From NCBI GenBank assembly GCA_020283515.1, contig JAHZTW010000006.1:20666144-20730143 (forward strand): a DNA stretch of 64,000 nt. The letters run 5' to 3'. Of the stretch, positions 24,001 to 33,560 are shown in pieces. The stretch comes from Alliaria petiolata (taxonomy: Eukaryota; Streptophyta; Magnoliopsida; Brassicales; Brassicaceae). Each line of letters begins with the position of its first letter. Position 1 is the first letter of the stretch. A model generated the notes under the pieces. The model saw nothing but the letters and a program-made list of their open reading frames with translations, was not told the DNA's origin and searched no databases. The position numbers and the translations under genes were made by a program.

Positions 24001-24820
24001 CTCAAAGTGGGTTGAGGTCATTGCAAGCCCTACAAATGACTCTAAGGTAGTGGTGAAAATGTTAAAGAGTATAATCTTCCCAAGGTTTGGTGTGCCAAAA
24101 GTTGTGATTAGTGATGGGGGAAGCCACTTCATCAACAAGGTCTTTGAAGGATTATTGAACAAGCATGGTGTAAAGCACAAGGTAGCCACCCCTTACCACC
24201 CTCAAACTAGTGGTCAAGTGGAAGTCTCAAACCGTGAGATCAAGGCTATTCTTGAGAAAACTGTTGGTATAACAAGAAAGGATTGGTCTATCAAGCTTGA
24301 TGATGCTTTGTGGGCTTATAGGACAGCTTTCAAGACACCAATTGGGAGGTCTCCTTTCAACCTTGTGTATGGAAAATCTTGTCATCTACCGGTAGAGATT
24401 GAACACAAGGCTTTGTGGGCTGTGAAGCTTCTCAACTACAACATAAAAACTGCCCAAGAAAAGAGATTGGTTCAACTCCAAGAGCTTGAGGAAATTAGGC
24501 TTGAGTCTTATGAAAGCTCAAGAATCTACAAGGAGAGGACCAAGGCTTTCCATGACAAGAGGATTGTAAAGAAGGAGCTGAGTGCTGGTGACAAAGTTCT
24601 TCTCTACAATTCAAGATTGAAGTTGTTTCCGGGTAAGCTCAAGTCAAGATGGGGAGGCCCCTTTGAGATTCAAGAAGTATTGCCTTATGGAGCCATCACT
24701 TTGATTGGGAAGAATGGGGAGAGTTTCACAGTAAATGGTCACAGGGTCAAGCCATACTTGGTGAATGCATCTAAGGAGGAGACAAGCTCATGTCTTCTTC
24801 AAGACCCCACTCTTGCCTAA
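21077..24820 (+). pseudogene. AthA Pol (protease, RT, RNase H, integrase)
   Basis: One frame throughout. Protease: LGDPGSFTIPCALGP then CDLGASINLMPYS (catalytic D-x-G, near 21160). RT: CIDYRKLNASTRKDHFPLP, FCFLDGYSGF-type block and catalytic FIDD at 22604-22615. RNase H: ADASDYAVGAVLGQ, TEKELLAVVFA, VYTDHAAL. Integrase: H-H-C-C (CHGSKYGGH...RCAPCQRKG), then D in GIDFMGPF, D in ISDGGSHF and E in GQVEVSNRE. It ends SCLLQDPTLA. Three in-frame stops break it: 22076, 22676 (CGA-type Arg to TGA) and 22931 (GAA-type to TAA). All catalytic residues are otherwise present. The stops look like point mutations, so inactivation seems moderately recent. Confidence 0.93.
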
Positions 24821-24833
24821 AAAGGTTTGAAAA

Positions 24834-24880
24834 GTCAAGCTAATGACTTTAAACAAGCGCACTTGGGAGGCATACCCATG
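24834..24880 (+). promoter_or_regulatory. Conserved post-pol motif with AGGCA-loop hairpin (AthA)
   Basis: GTCAAGCTAATGACTT, AAACAAGCGC, then TTGGG-AGGCATA-CCCAT. The same order occurs after the coding stop in AthB, AthC and AthD with different stem sequences. Confidence 0.7.
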
Positions 24881-24996
24881 ATTATCCCTGTATATATTCT
24901 TGATTTAGTTCTATGATTATGTTTCTATGAGTTTTTGAAAGTTTTAGGTTGAGTATGGAGGACTTAGACTTGAAGAAAAAGGTGTGGAGAAAATTT

Positions 24997-25150
24997 TTAA
25001 AGAAGTTTCGGCGAAGTGGTTCGGTGAAACACGCCGAACCAAAATCCCAGGGTAGCCGTTCGATAACATGGTTCGGTGAAAGCTCGTCGAAACTTATTTC
25101 CAGGGGAGCCGTTCGACGAACTGGTTCGGCGTAGCTCGTCGAAACTTTCC
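24997..25150 (+). repeat. Internal copy of U3-like inverted-motif array (AthA)
   Basis: Several units of GTTCGGTGAAAC..GCCGAACC / GTTCGACGAACTGGTTCGGCG type, separated by CCAGGG, match the style of the AthA 5' LTR U3 array (17625-17960). It lies between pol and ORF3, about 290 bp before the ORF3 ATG, where an internal promoter or splice signal for ORF3 could be expected. Confidence 0.75.
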
Positions 25151-25436
25151 TAAAAATCAGGTTTGCTTGACTTTTCTTCCTTCCTTTGACCGGTTTAATG
25201 TTGACCTCTCCCACTTATATTGAACCGAATTTAGAGAATTAAAGCCTTCTTCTTCCCCATATCTCTCATTCACCACGATTTTTCCCATTACACAAAGACA
25301 AGAATTTGTTTCTCTCTTTTCTCTCTCAATTCTTCATCAAATTCTTTGATTCCAAGTGCATTATTTTCGAAATTATTGGCCAATCTCGATTCCTCGGTGA
25401 ATTTCGGCCATTCATTTGCGTGGAACCAAGGTACTA

Positions 25437-27053
25437 ATGGGGAGAACAAAGGGTGAGAGTAACAAGAGGCAAGGCAAGAGGCCTGTGGAAGTGGGAGAAG
25501 AAGATCCCGTGGAGAGTCCACCGGTAATAAGGAAGTTGTCCCAAAAGAGTGACATTAGGACGGAGAAAGCAAAAGCAAGGAGAGCTGAGAAAGCCGTGGC
25601 CACTCCTCCAACACCCTCGGAGGTATACAAGGCCCTTATGGAGAGACCTTTTAGAGGAACTAAGTACCCGGATCGTGCACTGCTAGAAGAGTTGGGTCTC
25701 TTGGAGGATGTGGCAGCAATCTTTCGGAATTTGGGATGCACAAGGTGGTTCAACAACTCATACCCGAGCCACCAAGAGGAGACTTGCCAATTCCTCTCTA
25801 CTTTGAAGGTGGAAACTTCAAGTTCGGCTGGGATTTATAGATTAAAGGATGGTTTCGGTTTCATCAAGTTCCGGGTTCGCAACAAGACCTACAAGATGGG
25901 TTTCAAGAAGCTAAGCGAGGTACTTGGATTTGATGAGGGTACCGGTCCGGGATCCCGTTTAGATGTTAGGAAGAGCGAGTTGGAAAAGCTGTGGAACTTT
26001 GTTGCTAGTGGGAATTACAAGCCCGGGAGAGTAAGGAACACCGTGATCCGACATCCCTCTATTCGCTATGCTCACAAGGTGTTAGCTCACACCTTCTTTG
26101 CTAAGAAGGAAACCGTGATTGTCACTTCCGAAGAATGGGAAATGCTTGCTGCTGGGCTTAAGGACATCATCCGCTACTGTCATGACAACATCCTAATGAG
26201 CGGGGATATCACGGGGAATGGTATGGTGCAGCTTTGGGTGGCTCATGCAGCAACTTACTATGCTCGGGCATTTAGCAAGAAGGACCGCTCGATACCACTC
26301 GCCATTGGAGGTATGATCACACCGATCCTTGAGGAAGTTGGCATCACCTTGGGAGAACCATCAGCCGAGAGAGAGTTCATAGATTCCTCCTACCTCCTTA
26401 AGGGTCAGTTCTTGATAAAGGATGGAAGTAGCTACAGGTACAAGTTCAATGTGGAGAAGTTCAAAGAAGCCACAATCCGACTTCCTTGCATTCACCTCAC
26501 TAGCCTAAGGGAGAGGTCAAACGCCACCCTCACTCCATCTGAAGAAGAGCTGGGCGACATAATGACCTTCCCAATGGGTTCATGGGACACCTCCCACCAG
26601 CCTTACCAAGCTCCTCCAACCTATGGCAGTGAGAGGTACTTCTTTGAGCCTTATGAGAGTACTAACCATGGGGAGACTTCAAGGAAGGCCCATGAACACA
26701 TCAAGCTCCTTCAAAGATGGAACAAATGGTAAGACAAAACCATTAGGAAGCTTGTCAAAACAGTCAAGGGGATGGCAAGGCAGATTAAGGATCTCACATC
26801 CAAGGTTGAAGGAGGCTCATCTTCAAGGCATCAAGAGGATCAAAATGAGGATCAAGAGGGAGACAGCCACATGCAAGATAGGCGCCATTCCTTCCAAGGA
26901 GTCCCTAGTGCTGCAAGCCATGAAGATGAGCCACGCCCCTCCTCTTATGAGACAAGAAGGCGTGAGAAGAGAGTCATGCGATCCCCCACTCCCCAATCAA
27001 GCAACCCATCATACTCCATGGATTCATACTCCTCCTCCTCCATGCGTTTTTGA
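25437..27053 (+). pseudogene. AthA ORF3, ATHILA ORF-1 family protein (env-position)
   Basis: Starts MGRTKGESNKRQGKRP at 25437. The conserved ATHILA domain follows: EELGLLEDVAAIFRNLG, YPSHQEETCQFLSTL, GFKKLSEVLGFDEG, IRHPSIRYAHKVLAHTFFAKKE, PSAEREFIDSSYLLKGQF. A TAA at 26730 (in KW*DKTIRKLVK, CAA-type to TAA) separates a C-terminal coiled and Ser-rich tail that continues in frame to 27053. The protein sits where retroviral env would be. Its function is unknown, and I see no clear signal peptide or membrane segment. AthC carries a diverged relative whose tail reads KWQDRSIKKLVSTVKG, supporting the call of the stop as a mutation. Confidence 0.9.
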
Positions 27054-28703
27054 TCAAGGTACCACTCCAAACCATTGTAAATACCATTTAATTTCTGTTT
27101 TCATTTGCATTGTTGAAATCTTCTCCAAGCTTGGGTTACACAGGAGACTGTGTAATTTAAGTTTGGGGGAGTATGGTATTTGACTTTGTGTTTTGTGATC
27201 TTATTTTTCTTTAGCATGCATATTTGAGTCTCATCTAAGGCATAGAAAAACCAAAAAAAAAAAAAAAATCATTTAGTTTGCATTTGCACTTGTTAACATT
27301 TTAGGATTGAGTCTAGAATTTTTCTCATTTAGGTTGTTTGCATATGCATTGGGAGCAATGATGAGCCTATCCTTGTAGATTTTTAACTCTTGTAATCAAT
27401 TCAATACCCTAGTTAGTAGTTCTTTAATGCTTGTGAATGAATTTGAAAGTAAGGAAGAACCATGCTTGGACCACCTCATTTGTCACTAGTTTTTGGTTAA
27501 AATATGGTCTTGAATTTGAAAGCCAACTCTACTTACTTAAACCGAATTTGGACATTTAATTATCATGCTTGCATTGAAAGTGAATTCATGGATTGAAAAT
27601 ACTTGAGCTTTCTTACTCACTTTGCCACCCTCTTGCTAGCTCAAGTAGAACTCCTACCAAACCTTACCTCCTTTGAAGCCAATTGTTTTTGTGTGACTAC
27701 TTGTGAGGCCTTTATTTCGATTGAACTTAGCATAAAGTGTTAGGTTTGAAACGACAAGTATAGACTTTCATGTAGATTCTAACCTTGCATTTTGAGGTTA
27801 GCTTTAGGCTTAGGATTTGGGGGTTTAATTGGTTGTGATTATGCTTGATGAGTTGTGGAAAAGTTGGGAAGAAAGAGATGATGGTTAAAAGGGTTGGAGG
27901 AAGATAAGGGGAAGAATGGTTTGAAATGGAGAGTCTTGGGTTTTAAAAAGGAATAGCTCTAAGTAAATAAAAAGTGCTAGGTGGTCTTAAGAAATCAAAA
28001 GAGCCAAAAGGCCAAGTAATGAAAAATATATATATGCAAGGCCACCTAGAAATCAAAAGAAGAGCTAAGTTAATAAGTGTAGACTACTCCATTCGCCAAA
28101 ATTGCTAAGTTGAAGAAGTTCCCCCTTAAGGCTTTAAAAGGAGAAAAATGTTCCAAATTCAAAGGGTTTAGCAAGGCACAAAAGCCTTGATGAAAGGGTA
28201 GATTCTAGAGGGTTGAGTGAGCTAAAAAAAAGAATGAGAGGGGTGTAGGATCATTGATAGTATTTCGGGTAGATGATAGTCTATCCTTGTATGCATCACT
28301 TGTTTCTTACCTTTAGCATTATGCATGTGGTTCAATCCTTTTGAGTGTTACCCTTACTTAAATGCAAAACCGGATGAATTGGGATCATTTTTATCTCAAA
28401 ACCCAGTCCTTAAACCAAATGAATTCACTAGCCTTGCAATGTCATGATTCATGGTTTTGATCTTAATGAATGTTAAAGAGTTGGTTTGATAGGGAGACTT
28501 GTTTTGATTAAATTCTTAGTACACTTGAATGTTGAGATGGGCATGGCTAACTCTTTTGGAGTAGGAAGTATTCACATGCATTCTAGAATTAAGAACTAGG
28601 ATATTGAGTTGATTATTATTGTTAACTATCTTGGATATTGAGCTCCCACTTTCAAACCTCTCTCCTTAGCTTGTGTTTCATTTGCTTGTGGACAAGCAAA
28701 AGG
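27054..28703 (+). other. AthA 3' spacer between ORF3 and the PPT
   Basis: A 1.65 kb AT-rich non-coding stretch, about 98-99% the same as AthB 47760-49425 by eye beyond the A-rich tract near 27250. It carries the GNRA hairpin and second PPT copy near its start, and otherwise no ORF. Confidence 0.8.
27136..27172 (+). promoter_or_regulatory. GNRA hairpin plus upstream polypurine tract copy (AthA)
   Basis: TTACACAG-GAGA-CTGTGTAA (27136-27155) is a perfect 8 bp stem closed by a GNRA-type loop. It is followed by TTT and AAGTTTGGGGGAGT at 27159-27172, the same 14 bases that form the PPT abutting the 3' LTR at 28705-28718. Confidence 0.75.
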
Positions 28704-28718
28704 CAAGTTTGGGGGAGT
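28704..28718 (+). promoter_or_regulatory. AthA polypurine tract
   Basis: CAAGTTTGGGGGAGT directly precedes the TGATATG start of the 3' LTR; plus-strand primer site. Confidence 0.9.
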
Positions 28719-30302
28719 TGATATGTCTATATTTTGCATCATATTTCTCTCCATTTAGTGTAAGTTTGTCATCATTTAGGATCCTTATTTAGCATCATTG
28801 TATTGCATTTCGATCATTTAGAGTCTAGGATCTCTTTGCATGTTCTTTTGCATGTTTTGGTGCATTTGGAGTCTTGATCAGGTGAAAAGGACACTATGGA
28901 GGCGTGGATGGAGCTGGAGAAGGATTGCATAGCACTTGGAGGAGAAAGGAGTCACCAAGAAGATGAAGGAGAAGATTTCTCGCGCTGGTTCGACGTGTTG
29001 GATCGACGAGTACGCCGATCCAAACTTCCAGGGGTTCGGATCGATGAAACGGATCGACGTAGCTCGTCGAACCGCAAGTCCAGGGGTTCGGATCGATGAA
29101 ACGGATCGACGTAGCTCGTCGAACCACAAGTCCAGGGGTTCGGATCGATGACACCGATCGACGTAGCTCGTCGAACCGAACCAAGACGTCAAGAAGAAGC
29201 CGGACGACCAGAGCTCGGATCGACAACACGGATCGACGTAAGTCGTCGATCCAAATTTTCAGATGTTCGGATCGATGAGTTGGATCGACGAACCTGGTCG
29301 ATCCGAACACAGACGAATCCTCCTTGTCACTTTTATGGGTCCCTCCTATAAATACTCTTTAGACCTAATTTTTATGATAACTTTTATTCTCTCTTGTCTT
29401 GTCATAAACTTTTAGCCTCTTTGAGAGAAAACCTTGTATTTGCTTTGAATCTTTAAGTTTTATGCAATATCTATCTTGAACTTCTATTAATCTTTTCTCT
29501 AATCATGTTTAACCTTTCTCTTATCTTTGATTTGATGGGTTTAACTATGATTAGTGAGTAGTTCTTTAGGAACTTGGGGATGGGTTAGATTTAGGGTTTT
29601 CTAATGGTTCAATCTTGCAATCTAGGATAGATTCTTTCATCTCTCTTCTTATTAAGGTGTTCTTAATGCCAAATAGCTAATCTTTTGCTATTTGGATCAT
29701 AAGCATTTCACACACCCACCAAGTGTTTGATGAAATGCTTGAACCAACTTAATAAGAGATTTACATACCTAGCCTAAAACATCATTAGTTGTCTAGGGTG
29801 TTTATCATGCTATTAGACTTGTTATTCATGCTTGCTAATCATTTTAATGCTAAAACATCATTAGTTCATTAGGGTGATTAGTGAAGGGATTATTGCCACA
29901 CATCATGGATTAGTCTTTAATTAGTGTTCTAGGCATAGAGATAGCTTGATTAGTTGCTTAAATGATTGCAAGGTTGTCCATTTAGTTTCCCAAGTCAATG
30001 ATTCCATCCCTAAGTTTCGTTTTTAGTATTTTGTCAATCTTGATTAGTAGTAAATCATTTGATTAGTGCTTGATTAGCAGTAATTAAGGCTTAATTTGAT
30101 ATTATTGCTCTAGTAGTGTCTCTCCTAGTTTATAGTTTGCTTTCAATTATTGCTTGTGACTTTCACTTACTATTTTTATCTTAGCTTAAACATAACTTTG
30201 TATTCTTATTGAATCATCTCCCAAGATGGATTGATACCTCAAATATTGCAATGATATGAGCAATTGAGGAATTGCTAACAAGAAATAAAAACTCTTGTTT
30301 CA
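28719..30302 (+). repeat. AthA 3' LTR
   Basis: TGATATGTC...TTGTTTCA, TATA box at 29347-29354. The U3 array (28990-29310) has ~60 bp units with GGATCGACGTAGCTCGTCGA-type motifs and CCAGGGGTTC spacers. It is unlike the 5' LTR array but almost identical to the AthB 3' LTR, which has one more unit. The duplication ATGAC follows at 30303-30307. Confidence 0.93.
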
Positions 30303-30307
30303 ATGAC

Positions 30308-30760
30308 TAAGCTCGACCACCCCTAGCCTATATAAGGAGACCCTCACCTCTTTGAAGAAGCATCAGGTCCTCAACCACCTTAATAAAATCCGACCACCTT
30401 ACAACCGCGAGCACCACCGCAGGACCACCGCGAGGCTAGCCGAGAAAATTTCAAGGTAAGCCGTTTTAGCCCAAAACCTCTTGTCTAGCTTAGTTTTTCA
30501 CCCCGAGTCCAATTCTAACCTCTGTTTCTTGTGATTATGGTCCAATCACTATGAAACTAAAGTTTTAAGTAGGAGGTCGAATTGCTGCCGGAAACCTTAG
30601 TCTTAAGCTAATTTTCAATTTAACGGTTCAAGTTTATTAGGGAAGTAGTTCAAATCACAATGCACCAAGCTAAGACCGAATTTCACAAGCTGAATTCCAA
30701 ATGTGGTGCTGCCTTAAGCTCAGTCTAACTCAAAATGCATCAAACAAACAGGAACTAAGG
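30308..30760 (+). repeat. LTR of the second Ty3-type element, right part
   Basis: Continues 16443-17356 after AthA. The TATA box TATATAAGG is at 30329-30337, 22 bp after the AthA duplication. It is followed by a leader (GAGACCCTCACC..., repeated CCGACCACC/ACCACCGC) and an AT-rich U5-like stretch. Its right end could not be fixed; AthC-related sequence begins by about 30800. Confidence 0.5.
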
Positions 30761-30838
30761 CATTGAATTCATGACTTAAAAAATGGCTATTTACAAGGAT
30801 TCATCATACTTAACACCTTATGCGAATGCTTATGAATC

Positions 30839-32461
30839 CTAAATGAATGCATCTAGACTCAATCCTAGTATGGAAATGCAACTACATGAATCTTTTTGGC
30901 TGTCTGTTTCGTCACACTCTTCATCTTCTTCTCCTTCTTGTTCTCCAGGGGACATATCGGCTTCAAGCCATGGCGAGGATGTCGACCCTTTTAGTTTCGA
31001 GGTGAGTGACTTGATCTGGCCCTTCAGACCTCTCACGTGTCCTTTAATCCCCTTCACTGTGGAGACTAGCTTCTTAATCGAGCGATCTTGCCATTTGCAG
31101 TACCGCTGAAGCACGTTGAACCGATCATGAGCTGTCTTGAGGGTTCGATGCGTTGCACTCGTGATCGGCTTAAACTGGTAACGCTCTTTCCATAGAGAGG
31201 GAAACCAAATTCGTCAGTAAGATCATCATATTCGTCATTATCTTCATCTTCCTCTTCAGCAACCATTTCGGCCTCCTCCCGATATTCTTCCTCGTAGTCC
31301 CATAGAAGTCAGCTCCATAGGGGAAAAGGTGCTCGTCCTGCGGCTCGAAATCCAGATGCTGAGGTTCTCTTATCGTGGTTAAGTACGGATTGCGCAGGAA
31401 CAATACGGCCGCTCTTTCCGACGGAAGGGTGAACTGATATCAGTGTCCATGCCGATATGGCTTCTCGAGAAACTGTCACTTCTTCAAGTACCCGATGTCT
31501 ATCCAACGGATACCGTGCGTTGGTTCCTCTAGATCAATACCAGCCCCTTTCAGAATGGCATATACGACTCCTCCACAGCCTACTTGAGGCCTTTCGCTTG
31601 GTGTGGAAATCATCCACGACTTGTAATGGAGGAGCTCCTTGAGCAATATCATGATCAACCCGGTGCTTCTTCTGCTTCCCTTCAGTTTGGTCCCATTCCG
31701 GGTCTCATGGATGATCTCTACCTGACCGTCATCCATTATCTCCAGCTCCTTGGTCAGGACAGCTCCACACTCCTTCCTTGCAAAGAAGGTATGTGCAATG
31801 GCTCTTTCCACATATCGCAAGGCGGGATGCCTTATCCTGGTGCTCTTGTTCACTCCGGGCTTGTAAGTGCCCACCCCAATGTGCCCACCCCAATGTGCCC
31901 CCACAGTGCCTTCAGCTCTTCCCTTTCGATGTTGAGGGTCATCTCGCGCATATCGCCTTGGCTGAATCCGAATATCGACTCGAGCTCCCAAAATGATATT
32001 CGGTGTGTCTCGCTTCCATATTTGAAACAGATATAGCCATCTCCATCTTCTTCTGGAGTTTCTTCTCCAAAGGCGTAGAAGGTCACTTCCAGTGTAGCCA
32101 GGAACTGGAAGGTTGCCTCGTCGTGAGATGCATAGGCATTCTCCATGAATCGCCTTAGACCCATTACGTTGAAAAGGATTTGGCAGTCTTCGTAGATGCC
32201 CAATTCGATCATCGTTTCCTCGTGGAGGTAGCGTGTGGCTTTGAACTCCATTCACTTGAATGCTGCACGCATATCGGCCAGTGTGGGTCGGGAACGTGTG
32301 GGTAAGCGAACTGTAACGGCTCGGCTGGAACTTCCCACTGGTCTCTTTCCATCTCTCTTCTCCTTTTGGTAATCCCTTGACCTTCCAAGAACTGCTCCCC
32401 TTCTTGTTGCTCCTACCATTGTACTTATCGATCCAAAACACTCGCAAGTGTGTAAGTACAA
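30839..32461 (-). pseudogene. AthC ORF3, ATHILA ORF-1 family protein
   Basis: From 32461 the minus strand reads an N-terminal tail with KRDGKRPVG, then after an in-frame stop (32252) EFKATRYLHEETMIELGIYED, AYASHDEATFQFLATLEV and FWELESIFGFSQG. A tandem 14 bp duplication at 31871-31898 breaks the frame. Another frame continues with IRHPALRYVERAIAHTFFARKE and EEPTHGIRWIDIGYLKK, then a further frame gives KWQDRSIKKLVSTVKG and an acidic tail ending at 30839. Motif order matches AthA ORF3, at low residue identity, so AthC belongs to a separate lineage. Confidence 0.85.
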
Positions 32462-33496
32462 GGAAAAACATCAAAAGCAAAAGTTATCTTGCATGTATGT
32501 TTAAACTAAAGCAGCTCTATTCATGACTAGGGAGACTCAAGCAAACATATTCGATTTATATACCATATCGGGAATAGCTCAAATCGTGAAGGACAAAGAT
32601 TCTTTCTTATAAGTGGTTCTTCGCGGATTCAAGTTCTTAGACAAGCATGCATTAATAAAGGGTGGGAAAGGAGATTTCCAGAATTCTGACATTTCAAAAG
32701 AGTTTAGCTGTGAAGCTATTCTCACAAATAGATATGCCAAAACTCTAGAAAAGCTTAAAAAAAACCCTAAGTGTTTATCTACCAAATGCTTTTCCATCAA
32801 CTCTCAAACGCTAAATGCAACGAATCTAAACAATCCTAAGCAATACTCAATCTAAATCATATCATTCAAGAGTAAATATTTACCTAGCACGATATTTGCA
32901 AAAATCCTTGGAAGAAGAATATCGAGATTCGGGTTGCGAAATTAAAAGGTAAAGACAATTTTCTGGGTTTGAGAGTGATGAGGAATGAAAGAGAGAGACG
33001 ATAGTGATGGCTTTTTAAAGAGGAGACAAGGGTTGAAGAGGGTTTGACTAGGGTTTCTTGGTTCGGGGAATAGTTGTCGGCTAACCCCAACCAAGTATTC
33101 TTGCCTTATCCGGAAAAGTGGGCTATGAATTTGAGCGCTTTTCACGGATTGGCTAAGTCTAAAAATCCTAATACCTGGATGGCCATATCGGATTGAGCCA
33201 GATATGGTATGAGTGCCAGTCTGGATATCGGGTTGTTCCCGATATTTATCCCTGGTAAAGATTGTCTGGCTTGGGCTTCGTTCCATATCGGCTACACACC
33301 GTTGTGCCTCCTTGACATGGAATGCTCATGGATGATATCATGGTGTTAAACCGATATTGCATCCCATTGTTGTGCTAGACAATCCTCACATTGGTTTTTG
33401 TTCCTCTTCCTGTACAAGTGACCCCGCTTTATCTCTCATGGGATCCTGAAAACATTAAACTAGACTAGAAAAAGCATTAATATGTACATGGATAAA
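32462..33496 (-). other. AthC spacer between gag-pro and ORF3
   Basis: No coding potential. It holds inverted CCATATCGG/CCGATATGG motifs clustered at 33180-33350, in the same relative place as the U3-like array of AthA (24997-25150). Confidence 0.6.
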
Positions 33497-33544
33497 CTTG
33501 GGGTGCCTCCCAAGAGCGCTTTGTTTCAAGTCACTTAGCTTGAC
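33497..33544 (-). promoter_or_regulatory. Conserved post-gag-pro motif with AGGCA-loop hairpin (AthC)
   Basis: On the minus strand GTCAAGCTAAGTGACTT, AAACAAAGCGCT, then CTTGGG-AGGCAC-CCCAAG: a perfect 6 bp stem that differs from AthA and AthD but pairs fully. Confidence 0.75.
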
Positions 33545-33560
33545 TTTTCTTGATTCTTTT

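Larger units (their letters stand above)
17357..30302 (+). mobile_element. AthA: full-length ATHILA-type Ty3/gypsy retrotransposon
   Basis: A 12,946 bp element with a 1586 bp 5' LTR, tRNA-Asp-type PBS, gag, pol (protease, RT, RNase H, integrase), the ATHILA ORF3, a 1.6 kb 3' spacer, PPT and a 1584 bp 3' LTR. It is flanked by the perfect duplication ATGAC. It inserted just upstream of the TATA box of another LTR. Coding is disabled by one frameshift and five in-frame stops, so it is non-autonomous now. The two LTRs are not a matching pair (see findings). Confidence 0.95.

Noticed and set aside
25416..25436. ORF3 start upstream of 25437
   Set aside because: The extended frame begins at a TTG. 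The ATG at 25437 starts a typical basic ATHILA N-terminus.
28894..29310. Open frames on both strands in the AthA 3' LTR (and 49615-50103 in AthB)
   Set aside because: They are produced by the stop-poor, GC-richer U3 array. The reading is repetitive and sits in all three frames.
31584..32036. Plus-strand open frames opposite AthC ORF3
   Set aside because: They are shadows of the minus-strand ATHILA domain; no recognisable domain in the plus frame.
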